Shown here one piece after another: positions 16,044 through 23,581 of a DNA stretch of 33,140 bases. The position numbers and the translations under genes are program-made. The DNA comes from Helicobacteraceae bacterium (GTDB lineage Bacteria; Campylobacterota; Campylobacteria; Campylobacterales; Sulfurimonadaceae): the NCBI GenBank assembly GCA_015484575.1, contig WFND01000167.1, forward strand, positions 1 to 33,140, written 5' to 3'. The stretch's first letter is position 1. Each line of letters opens with the position of its first letter. The notes under the pieces were generated by a model, which did not search any database, was not told the DNA's origin, and worked only from the letters and a program-made list of their open reading frames with translations.

Positions 16044-16312
16044 TGGCAATAGATATACAAGATAACAGAGTTGTATTTTCATCTGTGATATATGAAGATG
16101 AGGTATCAACGATGCGAGACTTTTTTCAACAAAGAGCACCTGAGAAGATAAGTATAGATTTTTCCCAATGTGATGATGTTCATTTGGCTGTGTTACAGAC
16201 AATTATGGCATATAAAAAGCTTTATGATTGTGAATATCACTTTGCCAAAGAGAGAAAAATATTCCAAAGAGTGTTAGAAGGATTTGATAAGAGTGAAAAC
16301 CATTGTAATTAG
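16043..16312 (+). CDS. Short STAS-domain protein, phospho-site lost
   Basis: An 89-residue protein resembling the STAS domains found in chemosensory operons. The core ISIDFSQCDDVHLAVLQTIMAYKK lines up with the usual DLS..E.IDTAGLQLLLALKR. The conserved Asp-Ser/Thr pair is replaced by His47-Leu48, so phosphorylation of the type seen in anti-sigma antagonists is unlikely. It may act as a fixed protein-binding module. It starts on the last base of the preceding stop (TAATG) and overlaps parA by 20 bases. STAS family membership is moderate, given the shortness. Confidence 0.65.
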   Translation: MAIDIQDNRVVFSSVIYEDEVSTMRDFFQQRAPEKISIDFSQCDDVHLAVLQTIMAYKKLYDCEYHFAKERKIFQRVLEGFDKSENHCN

Positions 16313-17036
16313 CAATAGAAAAGGTGGCTCTGCTAAAACAACTACAGCGGTAAATCTTGCATCTCAACTGGCTAAAAATGCTTCTGTTCTTCTGTTAGAT
16401 TTTGATACACAAGGTCACGCTAGTATAGGAGTTGGTTCAAAGCCCTCCGAATCTTTGGGAGTTCACTCTATTTTTTTGGGTTCAACTCTTAGTGAAACGT
16501 TTATACCTACTATTCATGACAGACTGACTCTCTCTCCTGCTTTGGAGTTTTTTGATGTTTATGAGTATGCGGATTTAAGAGGCGTCTTAAAGAGCCGTTT
16601 TAAGCATGAAAGAATTGCAGAATTTTTTGACTACTGTATTATAGATACGCCTCCGACTTTTGATGCTCTGCTTAAAAACTCTCTTGAGGTTGCCGATAGA
16701 GTCGTCATCCCTTTTGTACCACATCATTTAGGTGTTGTTGCTGTTGGACAGATGGTTAGAGCCGTATATCAAAGTGCAACGATGTTGGGACGTGACGCTG
16801 CTGAAGTTGACATCTTACCCGTAATGTTTAATCCCCATATTTTAGAGCATAAAGCAGCACTTGAAAAGGTTAAAACATCTTTTGGCAAAGATAAGCTTTT
16901 CTCACCTATCGGTGTAGATATAAAATTGGCTTCACAATTTGAATCGGGTGACCCTTTAGTTTTAAACAAGCGTCGCTCTAAAGGATTAAAAGATTATAAA
17001 AATTTCACAAATGAGCTTTTGGAGCGTCTAAAATGA
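16293..17036 (+). CDS. ParA-family partitioning ATPase
   Basis: A MinD/ParA-type ATPase of about 247 residues. The deviant Walker A motif is intact (NRKGGSAKTTTAVNLA), with VLLLDFDTQGHAS as the next switch and CIIDTPPTFDALLKNSLEVADRVVIPFVPHH as Walker B and beyond. The track start TTG 16284 lies on top of the ribosome binding site AGAAGGA. GTG 16293, ten bases after it, fits better and begins directly before the core strand VKTIVISN. No ParB or parS is nearby, so plasmid partitioning is unlikely. ParA homologues PpfA (Rhodobacter) and ParC (Vibrio) position chemoreceptor arrays, and that role is the best guess here. The gene overlaps its STAS neighbour by 20 bases and the receiver gene by 4. 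Confidence 0.92.
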   Translation: MKTIVISNRKGGSAKTTTAVNLASQLAKNASVLLLDFDTQGHASIGVGSKPSESLGVHSIFLGSTLSETFIPTIHDRLTLSPALEFFDVYEYADLRGVLKSRFKHERIAEFFDYCIIDTPPTFDALLKNSLEVADRVVIPFVPHHLGVVAVGQMVRAVYQSATMLGRDAAEVDILPVMFNPHILEHKAALEKVKTSFGKDKLFSPIGVDIKLASQFESGDPLVLNKRRSKGLKDYKNFTNELLERLK

Positions 17037-18328
17037 ATAAGATACTAATCGTTGATGATAATAAAAATAATCGTATGATTTTACATCTTTTACTAGATGA
17101 TTATCTCGATAAACACAAAGAGTTTTTATATCATATCGATGAGGCTGAAAATGGAGAGTCGGCACTAGAGATGGTCAAAAATGTATCTTATGATATAGTG
17201 CTTATGGATATTATGATGCCAAAAATGGATGGTATTGAAGCTACTAAACTTATCAAAAAGATAAATAAAAACATTATGATTATTGCCATTTCAGCTATGG
17301 ATGATATAGACAGACAGAGAGAGATTTTAAATGCCGGTGCAGAAGATTATCTATCAAAACCGATAAATGCAGATATTTTTACTACACGTATAGGACACTA
17401 TTTCTCTCTTATAGAGTCAAGAAATCATAAAAAATTTAATTTAGAGGCCATAAATAACTATACAAAAGAGATATTTAGCAGACGTCTTGTCTTTATGATA
17501 GCATCGGATGATGATCTGTCTGAATTTTGGGAATATTATCTCTTGGGTGATAATGAACGTTATGAATATCTTAGTGATACGGTAAGGGTTATTTATGCTC
17601 TTTGTGACCTCTTGTTGAAGCTTGATGAGCATTGTGAAGTCATTGTTGAAGAGTCTGAAAATGAGAGGTATTACACCATCACTAACATAGACAAGCTCGA
17701 TGATGAACTTATCATGTTGGTAATGATGAAAAACAGATTGGTAGATAACTATAAGATAAAAAATGCTCGTATCAGTTTTATGCTTTGCATAACATCTGAA
17801 CAAAACATTACGCAAAAATCTGAAGTTGATGTTACTAGTGTGAATAAAGAGAGTGCAACACAAGAGGTTGAAGTAGTAAAAAACAGTGTATATGATTATA
17901 TAGATGAAGATGATTTAGAAGAGTTGGAGATATATATTTCAAAACTTAACTCACTACTGCTAATAATAGGCAGCGGCAATGTAGAAGATGATGAAATTGT
18001 TGAGATATATACATATCTTGAGTTAATTGCAAAAATTTTAATTACATATAGTGAGTCAAAAACAGTTGGGGATACACTTTTAGAGCTTTCAGATGTTATA
18101 GCGAAAAATATAGATGTATTTCGTAAAAATTCAGCTGCTTTAGCACCTATGGCAAAAGCTTTTAGCAGTGATTTACAGACATGGAACAGAACCATTTTTC
18201 ATGATGGTGCTCCTAGTGTTGACTATCTTGATGATACAATATGTGCAAATTCTAAAACCATCTCTTTGATGTTGAGTCCACAAGAAGAGAGTGCCGAGGA
18301 AGAGTTAGATGATATTTTTGATTTTTAG
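17033..18328 (+). CDS. Response regulator with uncharacterised C-terminal region
   Basis: A 431-residue protein. The N-terminal receiver (1-130) is complete: D8, D9, phospho-acceptor D59 (LMDIMMPKMDG), S87 and K109 (LSKPI). Residues 130-260 are acidic and mixed alpha/beta with no family I recognise (FWEYYLLGDNERYEYLSDTVRV). A linker (265-295) leads to a helical part (295-415) that ends in the acidic, Phe-rich tail EEELDDIFDF. No DNA-binding, GGDEF, EAL, HD-GYP or kinase motif is visible. The tail looks like that of the CheZ-like protein in the same operon. It overlaps parA by 4 bases (ATGA), so it may couple phosphorylation to array positioning. This is inference only. Confidence 0.88.
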   Translation: MNKILIVDDNKNNRMILHLLLDDYLDKHKEFLYHIDEAENGESALEMVKNVSYDIVLMDIMMPKMDGIEATKLIKKINKNIMIIAISAMDDIDRQREILNAGAEDYLSKPINADIFTTRIGHYFSLIESRNHKKFNLEAINNYTKEIFSRRLVFMIASDDDLSEFWEYYLLGDNERYEYLSDTVRVIYALCDLLLKLDEHCEVIVEESENERYYTITNIDKLDDELIMLVMMKNRLVDNYKIKNARISFMLCITSEQNITQKSEVDVTSVNKESATQEVEVVKNSVYDYIDEDDLEELEIYISKLNSLLLIIGSGNVEDDEIVEIYTYLELIAKILITYSESKTVGDTLLELSDVIAKNIDVFRKNSAALAPMAKAFSSDLQTWNRTIFHDGAPSVDYLDDTICANSKTISLMLSPQEESAEEELDDIFDF

Positions 18329-18337
18329 GAGTTTTGT

Positions 18338-18541
18338 ATGTATAAAGTAGAAGTGAAAAATCCCTGTAGATGTTTTTTAAAGGGTGGATATATAGAGCAG
18401 CAGAGTTTTGACACAAAGCAGGAGGCAAAACAGGAGGCTGAAAATATGCTTGAGATTATGAACAGCACTTTTTGTCATAAACATAAATTCTCTCTTGTGG
18501 AGAGACTTGGTAATTTTACTATTACGATAAGTCCAAATTAA
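18338..18541 (+). CDS. Small conserved-looking Cys protein, last gene of the chemosensory operon
   Basis: A 67-residue protein of unknown function with no signal sequence or membrane segment. It has C10 and C12 in NPCRCF and C46 in FCHKHKF. These could bind a metal, but nothing proves it. The ribosome binding site TAGGAG, the 9-base gap to the receiver gene and even coding composition support a real gene. Its stop overlaps the kdsB stop by 4 bases. I have an impression that similar short proteins occur in related bacteria but cannot confirm it here. Confidence 0.75.
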   Translation: MYKVEVKNPCRCFLKGGYIEQQSFDTKQEAKQEAENMLEIMNSTFCHKHKFSLVERLGNFTITISPN

Positions 18542-19260
18542 TCGATTTGATAAATCTCTTTTGCTCTAGCTAAATCTTCCGGTGTGTCTATTCCAAAGCC
18601 GGTACTTGCTACTTTTAGCATATTGATTTTTTTACCATGATATATGGCTCTGAGTTGTTCTAGTTTCTCTATATCTTCAATAGGTGCATCATCTAGTGAG
18701 CAGAACTCATTTAAGCTCTTTTTGCTAAATCCATAAATTCCGATATGACCAAAATATGTTGCTGTACCGCTACTGTTAAACGGAATTGCAGAGCGTGAGA
18801 AATAGATAGCATTGTTTGAGTTATCTACAATAACTTTTACCAAATTTTTATCTTCTGCGGCTTGAGAATTTATGGCGTTATAACAGCTTCCCATGATAAA
18901 TTGTTGCTTCTGTTTTTGAAGAGTTTTTAGTCTCTGAATTAAATTTTTTACCACTTCACTCTCTATAAATGGCTCATCTGCTTGGACATTGATTATCAGT
19001 TCATCATCACTGATATTTAATATTTGAGCACACTCGTTTATGCGATCTGTTCCACTTTTGTGTGTTTTTGATGTGAGCATAGCCTCTACACCATGAGCTT
19101 TACATGTAAGTATAATCTCCTCATCATCTGCAGCAACTACAACACGATCAAGATGCTCCACACGTTTTGCAGTACGCACGACCATAGGCAACCCACCGAT
19201 ATCTGCCAAAACTTTTTTTGGAAACCTAGTCGAGGCCAATCTTGCAGGGATGATAATCAT
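18538..19260 (-). CDS. kdsB: 3-deoxy-manno-octulosonate cytidylyltransferase (CMP-KDO synthetase)
   Basis: KdsB activates KDO with CTP for lipopolysaccharide inner core synthesis in the cytoplasm. The 240 residues match the family. The nucleotide-binding start MIIIPARLASTRFPKKVLADIGG is diagnostic, followed by VVVAADDEEI, TSKTHKSGTDRINE and INVQADEPFI, where the metal-binding Asp lies. The C-terminal GFGIDTPEDLARAKEIY is also typical. It stands as a single gene between convergent and divergent neighbours. A TTACATGTAA copy encodes Thr-Cys within ILTCKAHG. Confidence 0.97.
   Translation of the reverse strand: MIIIPARLASTRFPKKVLADIGGLPMVVRTAKRVEHLDRVVVAADDEEIILTCKAHGVEAMLTSKTHKSGTDRINECAQILNISDDELIINVQADEPFIESEVVKNLIQRLKTLQKQKQQFIMGSCYNAINSQAAEDKNLVKVIVDNSNNAIYFSRSAIPFNSSGTATYFGHIGIYGFSKKSLNEFCSLDDAPIEDIEKLEQLRAIYHGKKINMLKVASTGFGIDTPEDLARAKEIYQID
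19100..19109. repeat. TTACATGTAA palindrome, copy 4 (in kdsB)
   Basis: Exact copy inside kdsB, read in the frame that encodes Thr-Cys-Lys. Confidence 0.9.
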
Positions 19261-19281
19261 TTAAAAACCTTCGTATAATGG

Positions 19282-19287
19282 TATAAT
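19282..19287 (+). promoter_or_regulatory. Probable -10 box for the trmN6-type operon
   Basis: TATAAT 28 bases before the start of the methyltransferase gene. A second TATAAT stands at 19274. The TTACATGTAA copy at 19298 would lie in the short 5' leader and run into the AAAGG ribosome binding site. Confidence 0.55.
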
Positions 19288-19297
19288 TTTGCTATTA

Positions 19298-19307
19298 TTA
19301 CATGTAA
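19298..19307. repeat. TTACATGTAA palindrome, copy 5 (intergenic, in 5' leader)
   Basis: Exact copy between the predicted -10 and the methyltransferase start. Its last As are part of TAAAGG, the likely ribosome binding site. Confidence 0.9.
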
Positions 19308-19315
19308 AGGTATAA

Positions 19316-20011
19316 ATGCAACTTTATCAACCTCTAAACGGCTATAGATATAATAGTGATTCTATATTTTTATATGGATTTATATCACGTTTTAATCCTC
19401 GTGGTTATATGCTTGATGTTGGTGCAGGTAGCGGTGTTTTAGGACTTTTAGTAGCTAGAGATTTTCCAGATGTATCCCTTGAAGCCGTAGAAAAACAAGA
19501 AGATTTTGTCTGTTATGCCGGTAAAAACGCACAGATAAACAAGATAGATTATAAGATTACTCATAGTGATTTTTTAGATTTTAATGCAGATAAGCAGTAT
19601 GAGTATATTATATCAAATCCACCGTTTTATCATGACGGTGCATCACTTAGTGAAGATAAAATGATTGCAACCGCACGTTCAAATACCTCTTTGCCAATGG
19701 AAGATTTTTTCAAAAAAGTCTCATCTATGCTTAAACCCAAAGGACATTTTATATTCTGTTATGATGCAAAACAGTTTGCTCTTGTATGTGGCGTACTTTA
19801 TAGCGTGAAATTAAGAGTGGTTGATGTACAATTCGTTCATTCAAAACGTGATAGAAAAGCTACTCTTGTGATGTTACATGTAAGAAAAAATTCTAAATCA
19901 TTAATGAATACATTTGCACCGTTTTTTGCCTTTGAGGGAGATGAATTTTCCGATGAAGCAAAAAAGCTCTATAAAAAAGCAAGGACACATAGTATAAAAT
20001 GTCATCTATAA
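19316..20011 (+). CDS. tRNA1(Val) (adenine(37)-N6)-methyltransferase family protein
   Basis: A 231-residue SAM-dependent N6-adenine methyltransferase of the YfiC/TrmN6 type. MLDVGAGSGVLGLLVA (residues 32-47) is the SAM loop and IISNPPFYHDGA is motif IV (NPPF), where the target adenine is bound. The N-terminal LYQPLNGYRYNSDSIFLYGFI agrees with the family's QP..GYR.s.DslLL pattern. It most likely modifies tRNA, but a related RNA target cannot be excluded. It opens a co-directional unit running to trpC and overlaps the YkgJ-type gene by 13 bases. A palindrome copy encodes Leu-His-Val. Confidence 0.88.
   Translation: MQLYQPLNGYRYNSDSIFLYGFISRFNPRGYMLDVGAGSGVLGLLVARDFPDVSLEAVEKQEDFVCYAGKNAQINKIDYKITHSDFLDFNADKQYEYIISNPPFYHDGASLSEDKMIATARSNTSLPMEDFFKKVSSMLKPKGHFIFCYDAKQFALVCGVLYSVKLRVVDVQFVHSKRDRKATLVMLHVRKNSKSLMNTFAPFFAFEGDEFSDEAKKLYKKARTHSIKCHL
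19874..19883. repeat. TTACATGTAA palindrome, copy 6 (in methyltransferase gene)
   Basis: Exact copy read as Leu-His-Val in MLHVRKN of the tRNA methyltransferase. Confidence 0.9.
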
Positions 20012-20379
20012 TACGAAAAGAGGGATACGGTTACGCTTTTAATGCTGCTGCATGTGCCTCTTGTGGTGGAAAATGTTGTATCGGTGAGAGTGGAAATATT
20101 TTTGTAACTACGCAAGAGATGCAAAATATATCAAAACTTTTAGATATAGACATCGCAGAGTTTTACAAAAAATATCTTATTAAAAAAGGATACAGATTTT
20201 CACTTATAGAGAAAATTGTAGGTGACTCTTATGACTGTATCTTTTTTGAGCGTGAGAGTGGAGGGTGTGCTATATATGAAGCTAGACCGAAGCAGTGCAG
20301 AACTTTTCCATTTTGGGAATATTTTAAAAACAACATAGAAGAATTAAAACTAGAATGTCCGGGAATATTAGATGATTAA
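19999..20379 (+). CDS. YkgJ-family Cys-cluster protein
   Basis: A 126-residue protein of the YkgJ / putative Fe-S or zinc Cys-cluster family. It shows CASCGGKCCIG near residue 15-25, then a mid-protein C (DCIFFE), C in GCAIYEARPKQCRTFPFW, and a last C in LECPGI. This spacing is the family signature. The biochemical role of the family is not settled. It overlaps the genes on both sides (13 and 8 bases), so it is translated as part of the trmN6-trpC unit. Confidence 0.9.
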   Translation: MSSIIRKEGYGYAFNAAACASCGGKCCIGESGNIFVTTQEMQNISKLLDIDIAEFYKKYLIKKGYRFSLIEKIVGDSYDCIFFERESGGCAIYEARPKQCRTFPFWEYFKNNIEELKLECPGILDD

Positions 20380-21646
20380 AATACTGTTTTTACCCCTGTT
20401 TATCATATATTTTACTGCATGTAGCACACATCAAGAGATTGATTATGCAAAACAGACAGATAAAAAAGCTTTTGAACAAGAAGATACCTATATCATGTAT
20501 GCTTTGTATGCTGAAGAGAAACATGAGTTTAGTGCGGCTGCAGGTCTTTTTGAAGCACTCTATAAAAACTCTGCAAAAAAAGAGTACAAATATAGAGAGT
20601 TGGCAAATTATTCACTAGCGGGTGATTATAAAACACTTCTAAAAAAGTGTAAATATTATATGAAAAATGAGGGTAATGATTTTAAAGTCAGACGCTATGA
20701 AGTTTTAGGACTTATTGCCACATCGCAATATAAATCGGCAAAGGCAAAGGTTCTCTCTTTAATTGATGAGACTAAAGCACAAGAGGATTATCTCTTGGCA
20801 AGTGAGATATATATAAAAGAGAAACATTATGATACAGCGATAAAATATCTTGAGAGTGCTTATGCTATAAATTATAATGAAGATATATTGGATCAGATGG
20901 CTGTTATACTGTATGTTAATCTTGATAGAAAAGCCGATGCGATAGCACAACTTGAGACACATAGCAGATTACGCTCTTGTTCTAAAAAGATATGTATGAG
21001 ATTGGCAAGTTTTTATTCAAAAGAGAATAATCTTGAAGGTATGCTTGAGACATATTTAAGACTGTATGAGTCTGAACCTAGCGATGAGGTAGCAGAAGCA
21101 ATAATTAGAATATATTCATACCAAAACAGCAGAGAAAAACTGTTTAAGTTTTTACAAAAGAGCAGAGTTCGTGACGCTATGTTGTTGCAGATGTATATAG
21201 AGAAGAAGATGTACTCTAAAGCAGCCGGTTTGGCTCTTGAGCTGTATAAAAAAGAGGGTGACATCGTATATCTAGGGCAAAATGCTATCTTTTTATATGA
21301 AAGTTCTAAAGATAAGAGCGATAAATCAATGCTAAAAGATGTTATGAGTAAATTAAAAAAGGTAATCAAAAACAAGCCATCACCTCTTTTTTTAAATTAT
21401 CTCGGTTATCTGATGATAGAACACGATATACAAGTTAAAGAGGGGATAAAGTATGTAAAAAGTGCCTTGAAAATATCTCCTGATTCTGCTTTTTATCTGG
21501 ACTCCTTGGCTTGGGGTTATTATCGAATAAATCGTTGTAAAGAGGCAAAAGAGCTTATGGATAAAGTCGTTAAAGTGTTAGGCAGTGACGATAAAGAGGT
21601 TAAAAAACATATAAATGCAATAGAAAAATGTTTAAAGGAAAAGTAG
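20372..21646 (+). CDS. TPR-repeat probable lipoprotein
   Basis: A 424-residue tetratricopeptide-type protein. The N-terminal MIKILFLPLFIIYFTACSTHQE is a signal peptide with a lipobox-like FTAC, slightly off the consensus, so it is probably anchored to a membrane on the periplasmic side. From about residue 40 to the end, helical pairs of TPR kind follow (EYKYRELANYSLAGDYKTLLKKC, YLLASEIYIKEKHYDTAIKYLESAYAIN, FYLDSLAWGYYRINRCKEAKELMDKVVK). The last repeat is the clearest. It may be an assembly scaffold. It overlaps the YkgJ-type gene and abuts trpC without a gap. Confidence 0.85.
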   Translation: MIKILFLPLFIIYFTACSTHQEIDYAKQTDKKAFEQEDTYIMYALYAEEKHEFSAAAGLFEALYKNSAKKEYKYRELANYSLAGDYKTLLKKCKYYMKNEGNDFKVRRYEVLGLIATSQYKSAKAKVLSLIDETKAQEDYLLASEIYIKEKHYDTAIKYLESAYAINYNEDILDQMAVILYVNLDRKADAIAQLETHSRLRSCSKKICMRLASFYSKENNLEGMLETYLRLYESEPSDEVAEAIIRIYSYQNSREKLFKFLQKSRVRDAMLLQMYIEKKMYSKAAGLALELYKKEGDIVYLGQNAIFLYESSKDKSDKSMLKDVMSKLKKVIKNKPSPLFLNYLGYLMIEHDIQVKEGIKYVKSALKISPDSAFYLDSLAWGYYRINRCKEAKELMDKVVKVLGSDDKEVKKHINAIEKCLKEK

Positions 21647-22435
21647 TTGATTTTAGATGATATTATAAAAAAGACAAAAGAGGATTTGCAAATTAGAGAG
21701 AAGAAGTTCTCTTTAGACTGGTTAGGAAGATCATTGGCATTTAATGCCAGACAACCAAGAGAGGTTAGCAGTTTTTTGCGTTCAACACCGCAAGAGCCGT
21801 ATCGTATAATAAGCGAAGTGAAAAAAGCCAGTCCTTCAAAAGGTGTTATTCGTGAAGATTTTGATCCTTTGGCTATTGCACAGGCTTATGAGCGTGGCGG
21901 AGCAAATGCTATATCTGTTTTGACAGAGCCTCACTTTTTTCAAGGTGATTTAGAGTATTTAGCAGGAATTAGACGCTATGTAGGTATTCCGCTTTTACGA
22001 AAAGATTTTATAGTTTCAAAGTATCAGGTGCTGGAAGCTCTGGTTTTTGGAGCGGATTTTATACTTTTGATTGCCGCTGCTCTGTCTCGAAGTGAACTAA
22101 AAGAGTTACTAGGATATGCAAGACATCTCGGTTTAGAGGTTCTAGTAGAAGTTCATGACAGGGGTGATTTAACAAAGGCGATATATGCCGGAGCAGATAT
22201 TATAGGTATAAATCATCGTAATTTACAGACCTTTAAGATGAATATGAACTTATGTTATGAACTTATCCCTCTTATACCAAACGGCAAGATTATAGTGGCT
22301 GAGAGTGGCATATATGAACACGGACAGCTAGAGGATTTAAATAAAGCAGGTGTTGACGCTTTCTTAGTAGGTGAGTCTTTAATGCGTCAAGATAATGTTG
22401 AAGAGGCTGTTAAAAAGTTAAAAGCAGGGGCTTAA
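21647..22435 (+). CDS. trpC: Indole-3-glycerol phosphate synthase
   Basis: TrpC closes the indole ring in tryptophan synthesis, converting carboxyphenylamino-deoxyribulose phosphate to indole glycerol phosphate. The 262 residues form one TIM barrel. Motifs include [12 protein letters not shown] (catalytic Lys), [30 protein letters not shown] and AFLVGESLM. The start is TTG directly after the preceding TAG, with AAAGGAAA in front; the N-terminus [14 protein letters not shown] fits the family. No other trp genes are in the window. Its stop overlaps the stop of the convergent GGDEF gene. Confidence 0.97.
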   Translation: MILDDIIKKTKEDLQIREKKFSLDWLGRSLAFNARQPREVSSFLRSTPQEPYRIISEVKKASPSKGVIREDFDPLAIAQAYERGGANAISVLTEPHFFQGDLEYLAGIRRYVGIPLLRKDFIVSKYQVLEALVFGADFILLIAAALSRSELKELLGYARHLGLEVLVEVHDRGDLTKAIYAGADIIGINHRNLQTFKMNMNLCYELIPLIPNGKIIVAESGIYEHGQLEDLNKAGVDAFLVGESLMRQDNVEEAVKKLKAGA

Positions 22436-23037
22436 TCCTGCTTGTATAGATGAGAGTGGTATGTATCTTTTTCATCTACTTTTTTACTAGCTTGTAGTGA
22501 ATAGTCTATAAGAGACTGTGCGTCTTGTGAGTCATTTGGAAACTTACTAAGTCCGATAGAGATTTCAAAATCATCTTTTAGAGAGTCATTTAATCTTTTA
22601 TAGATATATTCAAGATTATCTTGGCCTAAATATTCATTAAAAAGGATAATAAAACCGTTTCTTGTAACATGACCTACCAAATCTTCATCACGAATGGAGT
22701 TAAATATGCTATCTCCGGCTTTTTGCAACATCTCATTTGCTTTTTCAATAGAGTTGCTTTTGAAAATTTTATCAAGATTATCTATCTTAACATAAGCGAC
22801 AAAAAAAGATTTTTTATGACGCTGACATCTACTTATCTGATCATTTAAAATAATTTCAACATTTTTATGATTAGGTAACTTTGTAACTGCATCAAAATAG
22901 ACTTCATCAAGAAGAGAATTTTCACTCTCTGCCAACTCTTTGAGCCTAACATACTGTCTGTAATAGAAAAATCCACCAACTAAAACGATGAAAATTAAAC
23001 CGAGTTGATAATACTGTAGCTCTTCACATGTACCCAT
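22432..23037 (-). CDS. Membrane-anchored degenerate GGDEF protein
   Basis: A 201-residue protein with one N-terminal membrane helix (12-28) and a GGDEF-type domain (45-195). The fold markers remain: [15 protein letters not shown], then [13 protein letters not shown], then the position of the active site, which reads TRNGF (125-129) in place of GGDEF. The metal-binding and catalytic acids are lost, so it should not make cyclic di-GMP. It may bind a ligand or another protein. It is a single gene with a likely -10 (TATAAT, minus strand) at 23070-23075. Confidence 0.85.
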   Translation of the reverse strand: MGTCEELQYYQLGLIFIVLVGGFFYYRQYVRLKELAESENSLLDEVYFDAVTKLPNHKNVEIILNDQISRCQRHKKSFFVAYVKIDNLDKIFKSNSIEKANEMLQKAGDSIFNSIRDEDLVGHVTRNGFIILFNEYLGQDNLEYIYKRLNDSLKDDFEISIGLSKFPNDSQDAQSLIDYSLQASKKVDEKDTYHSHLYKQD

Positions 23038-23077
23038 TTTTTAACCTTATAATCTATTTTATTTTCACAATTATATC

Positions 23078-23521
23078 TTATTTAAGTAAAGTTTTTACAC
23101 ACTCATTAATACGTTTTCCATCTGCTTTCGTGCCTATGGTACTTTTTGCCATGCCCATAACCTTACCCATATCTTTCATACTCTGTGCATTGAGTTGTGC
23201 AATTATCTTCTCAAGTGCTGTTTTTAGCTCTTCATCATTTAGTTGTGCAGGTAGATATGGCTGATAATATGCTATCTCATCTAACTCTTTTTGCATCAAA
23301 TCTTCACGAGAAGCATTTTTGTATTGAGAGGCAGCGTCATTTCTCTGTTTTATCTGTTTGGAGATGATTGCTATAACATCATCATCGCTAAGTTCGCGTC
23401 TCTCATCTACCTCTATCTGCTTCATTGCACTGTCAAGAAGACGTAAAGCGTTACGCTTATCTACATCTTTTGCTTTCATGGCCGCTTTAATATCATCTTT
23501 TATCTGTGTACGTAAACTCAA
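23078..23521 (-). CDS. GatB/YqeY-family protein
   Basis: A 147-residue protein of the YqeY family, related to the tRNA-binding tail of GatB. It has the typical start LRTQIKDDIKAAMKAKD, the mid segment YQPYLPAQLNDEELKTAL and the C-terminal DMGKVMGMAKSTIGTKADGKRINECVKTLL. YqeY proteins are thought to act in tRNA-dependent amidation or translation, but this is not well defined. The start is TTG with AAAGGA seven bases upstream. A minus-strand TATAAT at 23561-23566 could serve as promoter. Confidence 0.93.
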   Translation of the reverse strand: MSLRTQIKDDIKAAMKAKDVDKRNALRLLDSAMKQIEVDERRELSDDDVIAIISKQIKQRNDAASQYKNASREDLMQKELDEIAYYQPYLPAQLNDEELKTALEKIIAQLNAQSMKDMGKVMGMAKSTIGTKADGKRINECVKTLLK

Positions 23522-23560
23522 TCTATATCCTTTGGAACTGTTTTTGCTAGTATAGATGTA

Positions 23561-23566
23561 ATTATA
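23561..23566 (-). promoter_or_regulatory. Probable -10 box for the yqeY gene in a divergent promoter region
   Basis: TATAAT on the minus strand, about 40 bases before the TTG start of the yqeY gene. The 60-base gap must also hold the promoter of flgH on the plus strand; TATAGA at 23551 is the best candidate there. Confidence 0.45.
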
Positions 23567-23581
23567 GCGAAAGAGAGATGT

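Noticed and set aside
16284-16292. TTG start for the ParA gene
   Set aside because: It is adjacent to the ribosome binding site; GTG at 16293 is better spaced and begins right at the ParA core.
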